64,000 nucleotides of DNA from Mitsuokella sp047974105 (GTDB lineage Bacteria; Bacillota; Negativicutes; Selenomonadales; Selenomonadaceae): contig NZ_JBHYRS010000002.1 in the NCBI RefSeq assembly GCF_047974105.1, positions 372,001 through 436,000 on the forward strand, in the 5' to 3' direction. The notes under the pieces were generated by a model. The model made no database searches, had not been told where the DNA came from, and saw nothing but the letters and a program-made list of their open reading frames with translations. The translations under genes were made by a program, and so were the position numbers. Shown here piece after piece: positions 26,068 through 34,538 of this stretch. Positions within the stretch are counted from its first letter, which is position 1, and every line of letters starts with the position of its first letter.

Positions 26068-27966
26068 TTATTCGAAGCCCAGCAGGCGGCCGATCTGGTA
26101 GACGAGCAGCGAAACAAACCAGGCGATGGCGAACATATAGAAGGCCGAGAATGCCACCCATTTCCAGCCGCCGGCTTCTTTCTTGATCGTGCCGAGTGCC
26201 GTGACACAGGGTGTGTAAAGCTGCGAGAAGACCATGAAGGCAAAGGCCGAAAGGCTCGTGAAGGCCGTGGCCATGCCCGTCTGCATCATCGTCGAAGCCG
26301 TATCGGCTGCATCTTCTGCTTCGGTCGAAACATCGCCGGCACCATAGAGAATACCGATGGTCGCGACAACCGTCTCTTTGGCCATGATGCCGGAGAGAAC
26401 AGCTGCGCCGGCTTCCCAAGTGTTGAAGCCCTGGAAGACGAAGAGATTCGACATCCAGCTGCCGATCGTGGCGAGGATGGAATCTTCAATCTCGCACGGA
26501 CCGCTGAAGTTGTAGTTGGACATAACCCAGAGCAGGACGGAAGCGGCAAAGATAATCGTACCGGCTTTGACGAGGTAGCCCTTGCCTTTATCCCAAGTCT
26601 CGAGGAGAACCGTCTTCATATCCGGCACGCGGTACGGCGGCAGTTCGAGCAGGAACGTCGAGCCCTTGTCCTTAAAGACCGTCTTGCCGAGGCATTTCGC
26701 GACGACAATGGCCATGACCATGCCGATGACGTACATTGCGAAGACGACGTTGGCCGCATTATCCGGGAAAAACATCGCGGCGAACAGGGCCATGATCGGC
26801 AGCTTCGCACCGCAGGTCAAAAACGGCGTGACGAGGATGGAAATCATACGGTCCTTCTCGGAATCGAGGGCACGCGCACCCATGATGGCCGGTACACCGC
26901 AGCCAAAGCCCATCATCAGCGGCATGACGCCTTTGCCCGTCAGGCCGCAGCGGCGCATGATCGGGTCCATGATGAAGGCGATGCGGGCCATGTAGCCCGT
27001 GCCGTCAAGGAAGGACAGGCAGAAGAACAGGACAAAAATCAGCGGTACGAACGTCAGGACGGCACCGACACCGGAGATGATGCCATCGCAGACGAGCGAG
27101 ACCATCCAGTCAGCCACACCGGCATACGTGAGGAAGTCCGTCATGAAATCAACAAAATCCGTATTGATAGCATCGTCGAGGAAATCGGCGATTGGCTGGC
27201 CGATCCACGTGAACGTGATCTGGAAGACCGCATAGAGGATCAGCAGGAAAATCGGCAGGGCGAGGAAGCCGTTGGCAAGATAATGGTCAATCTTTTCGGA
27301 GGTGGACTGGCCGACATTGCCCATGTCGACGGCCTGTGCCATGATTTTATCAATCAGAGCATAGCGTGCCTCGATGATGGCCTCGTCTTTTTCGTTCTCG
27401 GATTTGCTGCTGGCCTTGATGGCATTGACCTTATCGATGTGCTCCTGCACCTGCGGGCTCACATGATAGTTGGCCATGACCGTGCTCGTGAAGACATCGA
27501 GCAGCTTCTTCGTGCTCTTGCTGCTGCGGCCGACGGTCTCGACGACCGGCATGCCAATGGCCTCTTCGAGCTTCTTCGTGTCGATCTTGATGCCGCGGCG
27601 CTTGGCGTCATCCTGCATGTTGAGGTCGATGAGAAGCGGAATGCCCTGCTCTAAGAGCTGCACCGTCAAAAAGAGGTTGCGCTCGATGTTGGAGCTGTCG
27701 ACAACGTCCATGACGAGGTCGAGTTTGTTGTTCATGAGGTAATCAATGACGATTTTCTCTTCCGGGCTGCGTGCGTTGACGCTGTACGTGCCCGGCAGGT
27801 CGACAATCGAAATCGCACGGTCTTTATACCGCGTATAGCCGACTTTCTTGTCGACCGTGACGCCCGGCCAGTTGCCGATTTTCTGGCGTGCGCCCGTGAG
27901 TTCATTGAAAATAGTGGATTTACCGGTATTCGGATTGCCGGTCAATGCTACTGCTAATGTTGACAT
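26068..27966 (-). CDS. feoB: Ferrous iron transporter FeoB
   Basis: The membrane ferrous iron permease with a cytoplasmic GTPase head. The 632 residues show GTPase motifs G1 GNPNTGKST (residue about 10), G3 DLPGTYS (about 56) and a G4 site NMQD (about 116), a helical GDI region, and about eight or more transmembrane helices with two Gate motifs in the second half. The ATG at 27966 gives the normal N-terminus MSTLAVALTGNPN; the longer frame to 28101 has no family support. GGAGA is about 14 nt upstream, rather far. Follows feoA by 82 bp. Confidence 0.96.
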   Translation of the reverse strand: MSTLAVALTGNPNTGKSTIFNELTGARQKIGNWPGVTVDKKVGYTRYKDRAISIVDLPGTYSVNARSPEEKIVIDYLMNNKLDLVMDVVDSSNIERNLFLTVQLLEQGIPLLIDLNMQDDAKRRGIKIDTKKLEEAIGMPVVETVGRSSKSTKKLLDVFTSTVMANYHVSPQVQEHIDKVNAIKASSKSENEKDEAIIEARYALIDKIMAQAVDMGNVGQSTSEKIDHYLANGFLALPIFLLILYAVFQITFTWIGQPIADFLDDAINTDFVDFMTDFLTYAGVADWMVSLVCDGIISGVGAVLTFVPLIFVLFFCLSFLDGTGYMARIAFIMDPIMRRCGLTGKGVMPLMMGFGCGVPAIMGARALDSEKDRMISILVTPFLTCGAKLPIMALFAAMFFPDNAANVVFAMYVIGMVMAIVVAKCLGKTVFKDKGSTFLLELPPYRVPDMKTVLLETWDKGKGYLVKAGTIIFAASVLLWVMSNYNFSGPCEIEDSILATIGSWMSNLFVFQGFNTWEAGAAVLSGIMAKETVVATIGILYGAGDVSTEAEDAADTASTMMQTGMATAFTSLSAFAFMVFSQLYTPCVTALGTIKKEAGGWKWVAFSAFYMFAIAWFVSLLVYQIGRLLGFE

Positions 27967-28048
27967 AAGTAAAAAATACGTCTCCTTTCGCTGCTTTTGT
28001 CTTTTGTGCCAAAAGATAAGCCTTGCTGCTTTGTACCGTATCCAGTGG

Positions 28049-28273
28049 TCAGCCGACCTGCTGAACTTCAATATTTTCGGCATCGGCCTTGCGCAGGGCA
28101 AGGTTGTACGAACGAACGCCGATGGCGATAGGATCGCCGAGTGGAGCAGAACGCAGTACTTTGACTTTTGTGCCCGGAATCAGGCCCATCGTCATCATGC
28201 GCTGTTTCAGATCCGATTCATTGATCTTGACGATCTTCAGCGTCATGCCGGTTTTCCCGTCTTTCAGTGTCAA
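28049..28273 (-). CDS. feoA: FeoA SH3-like iron transport accessory protein
   Basis: A 74-residue cytoplasmic SH3-like protein that acts with FeoB. Family motifs: MGLIPGTKVKVLRSAPLGDPIAIGVRSYNLALR (only the core MGLIPG and DPIAI parts need matching) and the C-terminal A-x-x-I-x-V. The start is TTG at 28273 with AGGAGG 9 nt upstream; the internal ATG (MTLKIVKI) would lose conserved residues. First gene of the feo transcript. Confidence 0.93.
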   Translation of the reverse strand: MTLKDGKTGMTLKIVKINESDLKQRMMTMGLIPGTKVKVLRSAPLGDPIAIGVRSYNLALRKADAENIEVQQVG

Positions 28274-28302
28274 ATCAAAACGCCTCCTGAACGAATAAAC
28301 AT

Positions 28303-28359
28303 GATAATGAGATTATTTCTTATGTGACTATGATAGCTTATCTCATTCTCAGATGTCAA
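28303..28359 (-). promoter_or_regulatory. Promoter of feoAB with Fur-like operators
   Basis: -35 TTGACA (28354-28359), 18 bp, -10 TATCAT (28330-28335) on the minus strand. The spacer contains GAGAATGAGATAAGC, resembling a Fur/GATAAT hexamer array. A dyad ATAATGAGATTAT (inside 28303-28319) lies just downstream of the predicted start. Iron-dependent repression is inferred from these sequences and from the gene function. Confidence 0.55.
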
Positions 28360-28493
28360 GACAATTAGCCACTTTTTTGATAAAAAATTTCAATCGCATT
28401 ATAAAATTGAACATTTTCATACAGATAAATAAAAAATGTATTCTGTTTTTCTATTTTTTCCTATCTTTTCACCGCGCTGTACTATGCTGCCAA

Positions 28494-28530
28494 TAAAAAA
28501 AGGGGCTTCCGCAAAGACACGGAAAACCCT
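28494..28530 (-). terminator. Terminator after the ABC ATPase gene
   Basis: Stem GGGTTTTCCG/CGGAAGCCCC with an internal mismatch, followed by seven T on the minus strand, about 10 bp past the stop. Ends the cbiL-ABC importer transcript. Confidence 0.8.
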
Positions 28531-28536
28531 AAAAGT

Positions 28537-29352
28537 TCATTTCAAAAAAGGCTTCTTTTTATTTTTCATCGTATCGACCAATCCAGTCGGCGAGAGCACG
28601 GTATGCCCCTGCTCATTCACGAAACGCTCTGCCCGGACGCCAAATACATCGGCGAGCAGTCCGACCGAGATGACTTTGTCAGGCCTGCCCTGACTGACGA
28701 CACGGTGATTCGCCAGCACGACTGCCTCATCGGCGTACTGCAGGGCGTGGTTGATGTCGTGCAGCACCATGATGACCGTCATGCCATAGCGTTCATTGAC
28801 TTCCCGGATGATCTGCATGACCTCAAGCTGATGCGCAATGTCAAGATACGTCGTCGGCTCGTCGAGCAGCAAAATCTCAGGCTGCTGCGCGAGGGCCATC
28901 GCGAGAAAAGCGCGCTGACGCTCGCCGCCTGAAAGGGACGCGACCTGCCGCGATTCAAAATCCTTGACCTGCGTGACTTTCATGGCCCACTCCACGGCCT
29001 TGCGGTCGTCTTGGGGATTCCCCGCGCGGAAGTACGAGCGGTACGGGAAACGGCCATAATCCACAAGGCGCCTTACCGTCGTATCCGGCGGTGCCGCAGC
29101 GCCCTGAGGCAGCACGGCAAGATTTTGTGCCAGTTTCTGCCGCCCGATGGCCTGAATATCCTGGTCATCGAGCAGGATTTTTCCCTGTGATGGCTTAATG
29201 AGACCCGCAAGCAGGCGCAGCAGTGTCGACTTGCCCGCCCCGTTCGGCCCGATAATGGCCGTGCGCTTCCCTTCGGGAAACGTCAGGGAAATATCCCTGA
29301 GAATCTCCTTCCCTTCTATCTGATACGAAAGATGCTCTGCCGAAAGTCTCAT
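28537..29352 (-). CDS. ABC transporter ATP-binding protein, FecE/BtuD/FepC type
   Basis: ATPase of a metal-chelate importer (siderophore, heme or corrinoid). The 271 residues have Walker A GPNGAGKST near 37, the Q-loop, the signature LSGGERQRA near 143, Walker B ILLLDEPTTYLD near 160 and the switch histidine in VLHDINHAL. Its ATG overlaps the permease stop by 4 nt. The substrate cannot be read from this subunit. Confidence 0.93.
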   Translation of the reverse strand: MRLSAEHLSYQIEGKEILRDISLTFPEGKRTAIIGPNGAGKSTLLRLLAGLIKPSQGKILLDDQDIQAIGRQKLAQNLAVLPQGAAAPPDTTVRRLVDYGRFPYRSYFRAGNPQDDRKAVEWAMKVTQVKDFESRQVASLSGGERQRAFLAMALAQQPEILLLDEPTTYLDIAHQLEVMQIIREVNERYGMTVIMVLHDINHALQYADEAVVLANHRVVSQGRPDKVISVGLLADVFGVRAERFVNEQGHTVLSPTGLVDTMKNKKKPFLK

Positions 29353-30377
29353 AGCTGCCTCCTCAAAAGGAACAGGAAAAACGGCGCGCCGAGGGCCGCC
29401 ATGATGATGCCGACGGGCAGCTCTATGGGCGCAAAGGCCACGCGCGCAAACGTATCGCTGTACATGAGCACGGCTGCACCCAAAAGAGCCGAGGCCGGCA
29501 GCAGCACGCGGCAGTCGGAACCGACGAGCAGCCTTGCCATATGCGGCACAATGAGCCCGACAAAGCCGAGAAGGCCGACGACGGAGACGGCACTGGCCGC
29601 GAGCAGAGCCGCGACGGCCGTCAAAAGGAGCCTTGTGAGCTCGACGCGCAGGCCAAGGCTTTTGGCCATCTCATCGCCGAGCTGCAGGATATTGAGGTGG
29701 CGCGCCGCGAGCAGCGCCAAAATGCCGCCCGCGAGCGTATAGGGCCAGAGCATGGCAACATGCGGCCAGCTGCGTGCCGAAAGGCCGCCGACCATCCACA
29801 AAAGAGCGCTGTGCACGCGGTCGCTGTAGAGAATCATCAGGGCCGAAATGCCCGCGCCGAGAAACGCGGAGACAGCCACGCCGGCGAGTATAATGCGGAT
29901 GGGCTGGATGCCGTTTTTCCACGCGAGCAGGTAGATGAGCATGGCCGCACCCATTGCGCCGAGAAACGCCGCCGGCGTGACAAGAGCCGTATAAGCAGGA
30001 AAAAGCAGCAGGACAATGATGCCCATGAGTCCTGCGCCTGACGAAATACCGATGATGTGAGGATCGGCCAGAGGATTCTTCATGATGGCCTGCAATATGG
30101 CGCCCGAAAGTGCGAGGTCGATGCCGACAAGTGCGGCGACGATGGTGCGCGGCAGCCGGATGTTCATGAGAATCTGCGCGTGCGTGCCGGCCTGCCCGCC
30201 TGCAAGGGCAGACAATATCTCTGCAGCAGGAATCTCTACCGAACCCAGCATAATGCTGACAAGCCCGCCCGTCAAAAACAGCACGGCAAAAAGCACAAAA
30301 CAGATGACAAGTTTCCCTGCCTGCCGCCTTCTGCCTGCTTCTGCCGTCCTTCTCATTTGCGAAATCTCCCTGCTCAC
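29349..30377 (-). CDS. FecCD/BtuC-family ABC permease
   Basis: Membrane subunit of the importer. The 342 residues contain about ten hydrophobic segments, the N-terminal VLFLTGGLVSIMLGSVEIP and the LADPHIIGISSGAGL and GLIVPHMAR motifs of the FecCD family. The start overlaps the substrate-binding protein gene by 4 nt. A single permease gene implies a homodimeric channel. Confidence 0.93.
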   Translation of the reverse strand: MSREISQMRRTAEAGRRRQAGKLVICFVLFAVLFLTGGLVSIMLGSVEIPAAEILSALAGGQAGTHAQILMNIRLPRTIVAALVGIDLALSGAILQAIMKNPLADPHIIGISSGAGLMGIIVLLLFPAYTALVTPAAFLGAMGAAMLIYLLAWKNGIQPIRIILAGVAVSAFLGAGISALMILYSDRVHSALLWMVGGLSARSWPHVAMLWPYTLAGGILALLAARHLNILQLGDEMAKSLGLRVELTRLLLTAVAALLAASAVSVVGLLGFVGLIVPHMARLLVGSDCRVLLPASALLGAAVLMYSDTFARVAFAPIELPVGIIMAALGAPFFLFLLRRQL

Positions 30378-31351
30378 TTATTGAAGGCCTCCGGATAGAG
30401 GCATTTGGCCATCGTTTCAACGGCTTCCGGATAGTGGATGCCCGGACTCAGCAAAAAGAGGTCCTGCGGCAGATAGTAGACGCGGCCGTTTTTGACAGCT
30501 TCGACTGTCTGCCAAGCCGGATTTTCCTGCATCGTCTTATCCATGCCGGCTTTGGCCTCTTCGATTTTGCCCATGCTCGTCACGAAGATGACTTCCGGAT
30601 TCTGCTCGACGAGCGTTTCCATACTGTAGGGCGCGGCGTCCGGATTTTTCTCAAGCGGCGTCATGCCCGAGGCGACATTGTCCCAGCCGAGCATTTTGGC
30701 CGTGCAGCCGGCAATGCTGCCATCGAGCTGTATGGTCAGGCCTTGATTCGTGCTGTGAATAATCGAAACGCGGTGTTTGTCGGCAGGAATCTTCGCCTTG
30801 ATATCCGCAATCTTCTGGTCCATCGAAGCGATGAGGTCCTCGCCCTTCTGCTCTTCGCCCGTAATCTTGGCCATGGCGCGAATTTCATCCTTGACGTCGT
30901 CGTAGCTCTTCATGTCGAGCACGACGGTCTTGATGCCGTTTTCTTCCAATGTATTGACGAGCTTCTCGTTCATGCCTTTGTTGACGATGACGAGGTCCGG
31001 TTCACACGCGAGCACTTTCTCGACATCAATCTGGTAGACTTTGCCGACGCTCATTTTGTCTTTGGCATAGTCCGGCATCTTCGTCTTGGAGTCCGGCCGT
31101 CCGACGACGTCGCCGCCGACTTCATGCAAGGGCTCGAGAAACGAGGCCGAAGTCACGACGATGCGCTCCGGCTTTTTTGCAAGCACGACATCGCGGCCCA
31201 TGGCATCGTGAATGACGGCAAAATGTTCCTGACTGGCTGTGCCTGAGCCCTGCGAGGTATTCTGCTGACTGCCGCAGCCTGCAAAAGACACGAGCAGTAA
31301 AAGCAGCATACTGATACTTGTGAGACATTTCAACATGGCTGTCCGTCTCAT
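30374..31351 (-). CDS. Substrate-binding lipoprotein of a metal-chelate ABC importer
   Basis: A class III (BtuF/FepB-like) binding protein. The 325 residues begin with a lipoprotein signal ending LVSFAGC, acylated Cys26. The mature part has DAMGRDVVLAKKPERIVV and the two lobes joined by a rigid helix. AGGAGG precedes the ATG. It follows cbiL by 19 bp, which hints at a corrinoid or related tetrapyrrole ligand, but siderophores and heme remain possible. Confidence 0.9.
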   Translation of the reverse strand: MRRTAMLKCLTSISMLLLLLVSFAGCGSQQNTSQGSGTASQEHFAVIHDAMGRDVVLAKKPERIVVTSASFLEPLHEVGGDVVGRPDSKTKMPDYAKDKMSVGKVYQIDVEKVLACEPDLVIVNKGMNEKLVNTLEENGIKTVVLDMKSYDDVKDEIRAMAKITGEEQKGEDLIASMDQKIADIKAKIPADKHRVSIIHSTNQGLTIQLDGSIAGCTAKMLGWDNVASGMTPLEKNPDAAPYSMETLVEQNPEVIFVTSMGKIEEAKAGMDKTMQENPAWQTVEAVKNGRVYYLPQDLFLLSPGIHYPEAVETMAKCLYPEAFNK

Positions 31352-31370
31352 GATAATCCTCCTTCAGCTC

Positions 31371-32099
31371 TCATGCTTTATCTTCATCCTGCTGCGAAAC
31401 GTTTCGCCGCGTCAGGATGGTCGAGAGATAGTTGAGTTTTTCGTCCTGATGATGTTCAAGGCTGTGCAGCACGCGTTCGCCGTCAAGGCCGGCGCGGCTC
31501 ACAAGCACGGCATGTTCAAGCAGGTCCTGTCCTTTGAGCATCCCTACGACATCCTTAAAGTTCTTATAGACCTTCATCAGGACCACATTATCGGAGACAG
31601 CCATGGCCTGTTGGATTTTTTCCGGCTTGGCTGTAGCGGGAATGATGGAAAGGATATCATTCCCTTCGACAATCGGCACACCGCTTTTGCTCGCAATCGC
31701 CGCAAAGGCCGGCACGCCCGGAATCGTCTCAATCTGGACATCTTCGTGTTCCAGCAGACGATAAACGTAAATATACGTACTGAAAAACATCGGGTCGCCA
31801 AGGGTCAAAAACGCCACATTTTTGCCCTGATGCAAAAGCGCTAGAATCTCTGCCTTATTGTGTTCCCAAGCTCCCGTATCCTCAGCGAAATCCCGGACCA
31901 TCGGAAATACCTGATAGACAATCTCGATGTCCTCTTTCAGATAGGGCCGCGCAATCGAGAGCGCCACACTGCCGTCCTTTTTCTCCGTCTTCGGTGCAAT
32001 CAGCACATCTGCCTGACGGATGGCCTTGATGGCCTTGACGGTCAAAAGCTCCGGGTCGCCCGGTCCGACGCCAATACCAAAAAAAATCCCGTTCGTCAT
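31371..32099 (-). CDS. cbiL: Precorrin-2/cobalt-factor II C20-methyltransferase
   Basis: SAM-dependent methylation of cobalt-factor II (anaerobic route) at C20 in cobalamin synthesis. The 242 residues of the tetrapyrrole methylase fold show GIGVGPGDPELLTVKA at the start, LTLGDPMFFSTYIYV near 95 and EGNDILSIIPAT further on. AGGAGG precedes the ATG. First gene of a four-gene transcript with the ABC importer. With CbiK nearby (cobalt inserted early), the anaerobic CbiL assignment is more likely than CobI. Confidence 0.92.
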   Translation of the reverse strand: MTNGIFFGIGVGPGDPELLTVKAIKAIRQADVLIAPKTEKKDGSVALSIARPYLKEDIEIVYQVFPMVRDFAEDTGAWEHNKAEILALLHQGKNVAFLTLGDPMFFSTYIYVYRLLEHEDVQIETIPGVPAFAAIASKSGVPIVEGNDILSIIPATAKPEKIQQAMAVSDNVVLMKVYKNFKDVVGMLKGQDLLEHAVLVSRAGLDGERVLHSLEHHQDEKLNYLSTILTRRNVSQQDEDKA

Positions 32100-32183
32100 C
32101 GCAAATATCCTCCTAACATGTCAACCAGTCCTTTCTATAGACCAAATAAGAAACTATACGCCTGCAGGGGCAGGCTCTTTTTC

Positions 32184-32212
32184 ATCGTACCCTTTTCCAA
32201 AAAGACTGTCAA
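32184..32212 (-). promoter_or_regulatory. Promoter of cbiL-ABC importer
   Basis: Perfect -35 TTGACA (32207-32212), 17 bp, -10 TACGAT (32184-32189). The leader contains a small hairpin GCCTGC-cccct-GCAGGC (32160-32176) but no cobalamin riboswitch core. Confidence 0.7.
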
Positions 32213-32284
32213 TAAAAACAGCACAGGCTTTCTCCCCGCCCTGCCATGAATTTTTCTTCCCTTGCTGTAATGCCGTAAATAGAA

Positions 32285-32318
32285 AAGGCCCTGCACCCGT
32301 AATTGGATGCAGGACCTT
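32285..32318 (-). terminator. Terminator after cbiK
   Basis: An 11-bp stem AAGGTCCTGCA/TGCAGGGCCTT (one G-T) with a 12-nt loop followed by TTCT, about 45 bp past cbiK. It ends the cdaA-glmM-cbiK transcript. Confidence 0.75.
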
Positions 32319-32364
32319 CTATCATAAGAACATCACCATGAAGTTTTGTTGTCTCGCTTGCGAA

Positions 32365-33141
32365 TTATCCAAGGAGTCTTCTTGCCTTGTCGATGTAAAT
32401 TGCACGGAAATACGGCGACTCGCCGAGTCCCTGCACGATGGTGCTGACGGCAAAGCCGGCCTGCGTAAGGCGGGACTTCCATGAAGTCTCGTCCTCGCCG
32501 GCCAAATCCCGTTCGACATGCATGCCGGCCGTCAGCAGCAGCGGTGCCAGGAGAACTTTTTGGGCTCTGCGGGCCTGCAGTCTCTTCAGCACCATCGCAA
32601 AGTCCGGCGTGTCCGTCGATTCGAGCACGCCGACGTGGATGGGCAGTCCCTGCGCGTCGATTTCCCGCTGCAGGCGCTCGTAGACGGGATTGTGCCGGTG
32701 CGGCGAACCGTGTCCGAGGAGCACGAGGTCCGTGCCGCGCGGCAGAAAGATGCTTTGGCAGATGGCCAAGAGATTTTTGGCGTAATCTTCTTCGCGTGCA
32801 AAGGCAGGCTCCCCGACGGTGAGGCGCTTGAAGCGGTCCTTGTAGGACGGCACGACGGCGAGGACTTTTTGCTCATATTCCTCCCCCGGCGTCATATACG
32901 TCGGCTGCACGAGCACCTCTTCCATGCCTTCTTCCGCGAGGCGTTCAAGGGCTTCTGTAAGCGAATCGATATGAATGCCGCGTTTTGCAAGGGCTTTGCG
33001 GATAAAGACGGACGTATAGGCCTGACAAATGACAGCTTCTGGAAATTCCGCCTTAAAGTCCTCTGCAAGGGCATCGAGCGTAAGCCGGCGCGAATCATCG
33101 TGAGACGCGCCAAAGCTCACGAGCAGAACAGCGCGTTTCAT
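32365..33141 (-). CDS. cbiK: Anaerobic sirohydrochlorin cobaltochelatase CbiK
   Basis: Inserts Co2+ into sirohydrochlorin, the first committed step of anaerobic cobalamin synthesis. The 258 residues start MKRAVLLVSFGASHDDSR. The two metal histidines lie in LLGHGSPH (about 145) and TAGMHVERDL (about 207), with QPTYMTPGEEYE between. It starts only 5 bp after the glmM stop, so it is transcribed with that cell wall operon rather than with other cbi genes. Confidence 0.94.
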   Translation of the reverse strand: MKRAVLLVSFGASHDDSRRLTLDALAEDFKAEFPEAVICQAYTSVFIRKALAKRGIHIDSLTEALERLAEEGMEEVLVQPTYMTPGEEYEQKVLAVVPSYKDRFKRLTVGEPAFAREEDYAKNLLAICQSIFLPRGTDLVLLGHGSPHRHNPVYERLQREIDAQGLPIHVGVLESTDTPDFAMVLKRLQARRAQKVLLAPLLLTAGMHVERDLAGEDETSWKSRLTQAGFAVSTIVQGLGESPYFRAIYIDKARRLLG

Positions 33142-33146
33142 ACACC

Positions 33147-34497
33147 TCAGCCCTGTTCCTTCTTGACGACGTCGGCGATGGCATGGCAGATGCGGTCAAG
33201 CTGTTCCTGATCCGGACCTTCAGCCATGACGCGGATCAGAGGCTCCGTTCCCGAAGGACGCACGAGGATGCGGCCGTTCTCGCCGAGTTCCTTATCGCCC
33301 TCGGCAATGGCCTTTTTGATGGCCTCGTTCTCTTCCCAGCCTTCCTTCGTCGCGACTTTGACGTTGACGAGCAGCTGAGGATACGTCGTCATCAGGGCCG
33401 TGAGGTCCGAAGCCTTGCGGCCGCTGCGCTTCAGCGAGGAAAGGACCTGCAGGGCCGTGATGAGGCCGTCGCCCGTCGTGGAGAAGTCCGTGAAAATGAT
33501 GTGGCCGGACTGTTCGCCGCCAATTTTATAGCCGTTCTTCAGCATGTTCTCGAGGACGTAGCGGTCGCCGACTTTCGTGATTTCAGCGCGGCCGCCGGCC
33601 TTTTTGATGGCCTGATGGAAGCCGATGTTGGCCATGACCGTCGTGACGACCGTATTATAAGGAAGCTTGCCTTCCTTCATCATATCCATCGCGCACATGA
33701 CGAGGATGTGGTCGCCGTCGATGACCTGACCCTTTTCGTCGACGCAGAGGCAGCGGTCGGCGTCGCCGTCATGCGCAATGCCGAAGTCCGCATGATTCTC
33801 GAGGACGGCTTTCTGCAGCGACTCAAGATGCGTCGAGCCGCAGCCGTCGTTGATGTTCGTGCCGTTCGGCAGCGCATGAATGACCTTGACGTTCGCACCG
33901 AGATGGCGCAGGATTTTCGGCATGGCCTCGTAGGCAGCACCGTTCGCGCAGTCGAGCACGACCTTGACGCCGTCGAAACGTTCCTTGCAGGTCGAAAGCA
34001 CGAATTCCATATACTGGTTCAGAAGGTCCGTGCGGTATTCGATATGGCCGATATGAGCGCCGGACGGACGTGCGAAGTTGTCATCCGTCTCAAGCTGGTG
34101 CACGATGGCCTCGAGCTCGTCCTCAACGGAGTCCGGCAGTTTGTAGCCGTCGCCGCCGAAGAATTTGATGCCGTTGTCGTGGAACGGATTGTGCGAAGCC
34201 GAGATGACGATGCCGGCTTTGGCCTTGTGCTTGCGTGCAAGATACGCAATGGCCGGCGTCGGGATGATGCCGGCGAGCATGGCACGGCCGCCTGCCGAGC
34301 AGATGCCGGCTGTCAGGGCCGACTCAAACATCTCGCCCGAAATGCGCGTATCGCGGCCGATGATGATGAGCGGCTGTTCGTCGGACTCTTTGCCAAAATA
34401 AAGCGTAGCGGCACGGCCGAGGCGGTAAGCCATCTCCGGCAGCAGCGTGACATTTGCCTCGCCGCGGACACCGTCTGTACCAAATAATCTTGCCATA
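33147..34497 (-). CDS. glmM: Phosphoglucosamine mutase
   Basis: Converts glucosamine-6-phosphate to glucosamine-1-phosphate for UDP-GlcNAc. The 449 residues begin MARLFGTDGVRG. The phosphoserine is in ISASHNPFHDNG near 101, the metal loop DGDADR near 240, and the phosphate loop RPSGTEPLIR near the C-terminus. AGGGGG lies 8 nt before the ATG at 34497, so the longer frame to 34520 is not used. In Firmicutes GlmM is encoded with and inhibited by CdaA; this context is kept here. Confidence 0.97.
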
Positions 34498-34538
34498 ATT
34501 CTTTCCCCCTGAGGTTTCAATTTTCGTTTTACAAAACT

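Noticed and set aside
25981..27654. 557-codon plus-strand open frame opposite feoB
   Set aside because: His/Asp/Arg-rich shadow composition; FeoB on the other strand has all GTPase motifs.
32100..32364. Possible cobalamin riboswitch upstream of cbiL
   Set aside because: No B12-box or aptamer core is seen; only a promoter, a small hairpin and the cbiK terminator.
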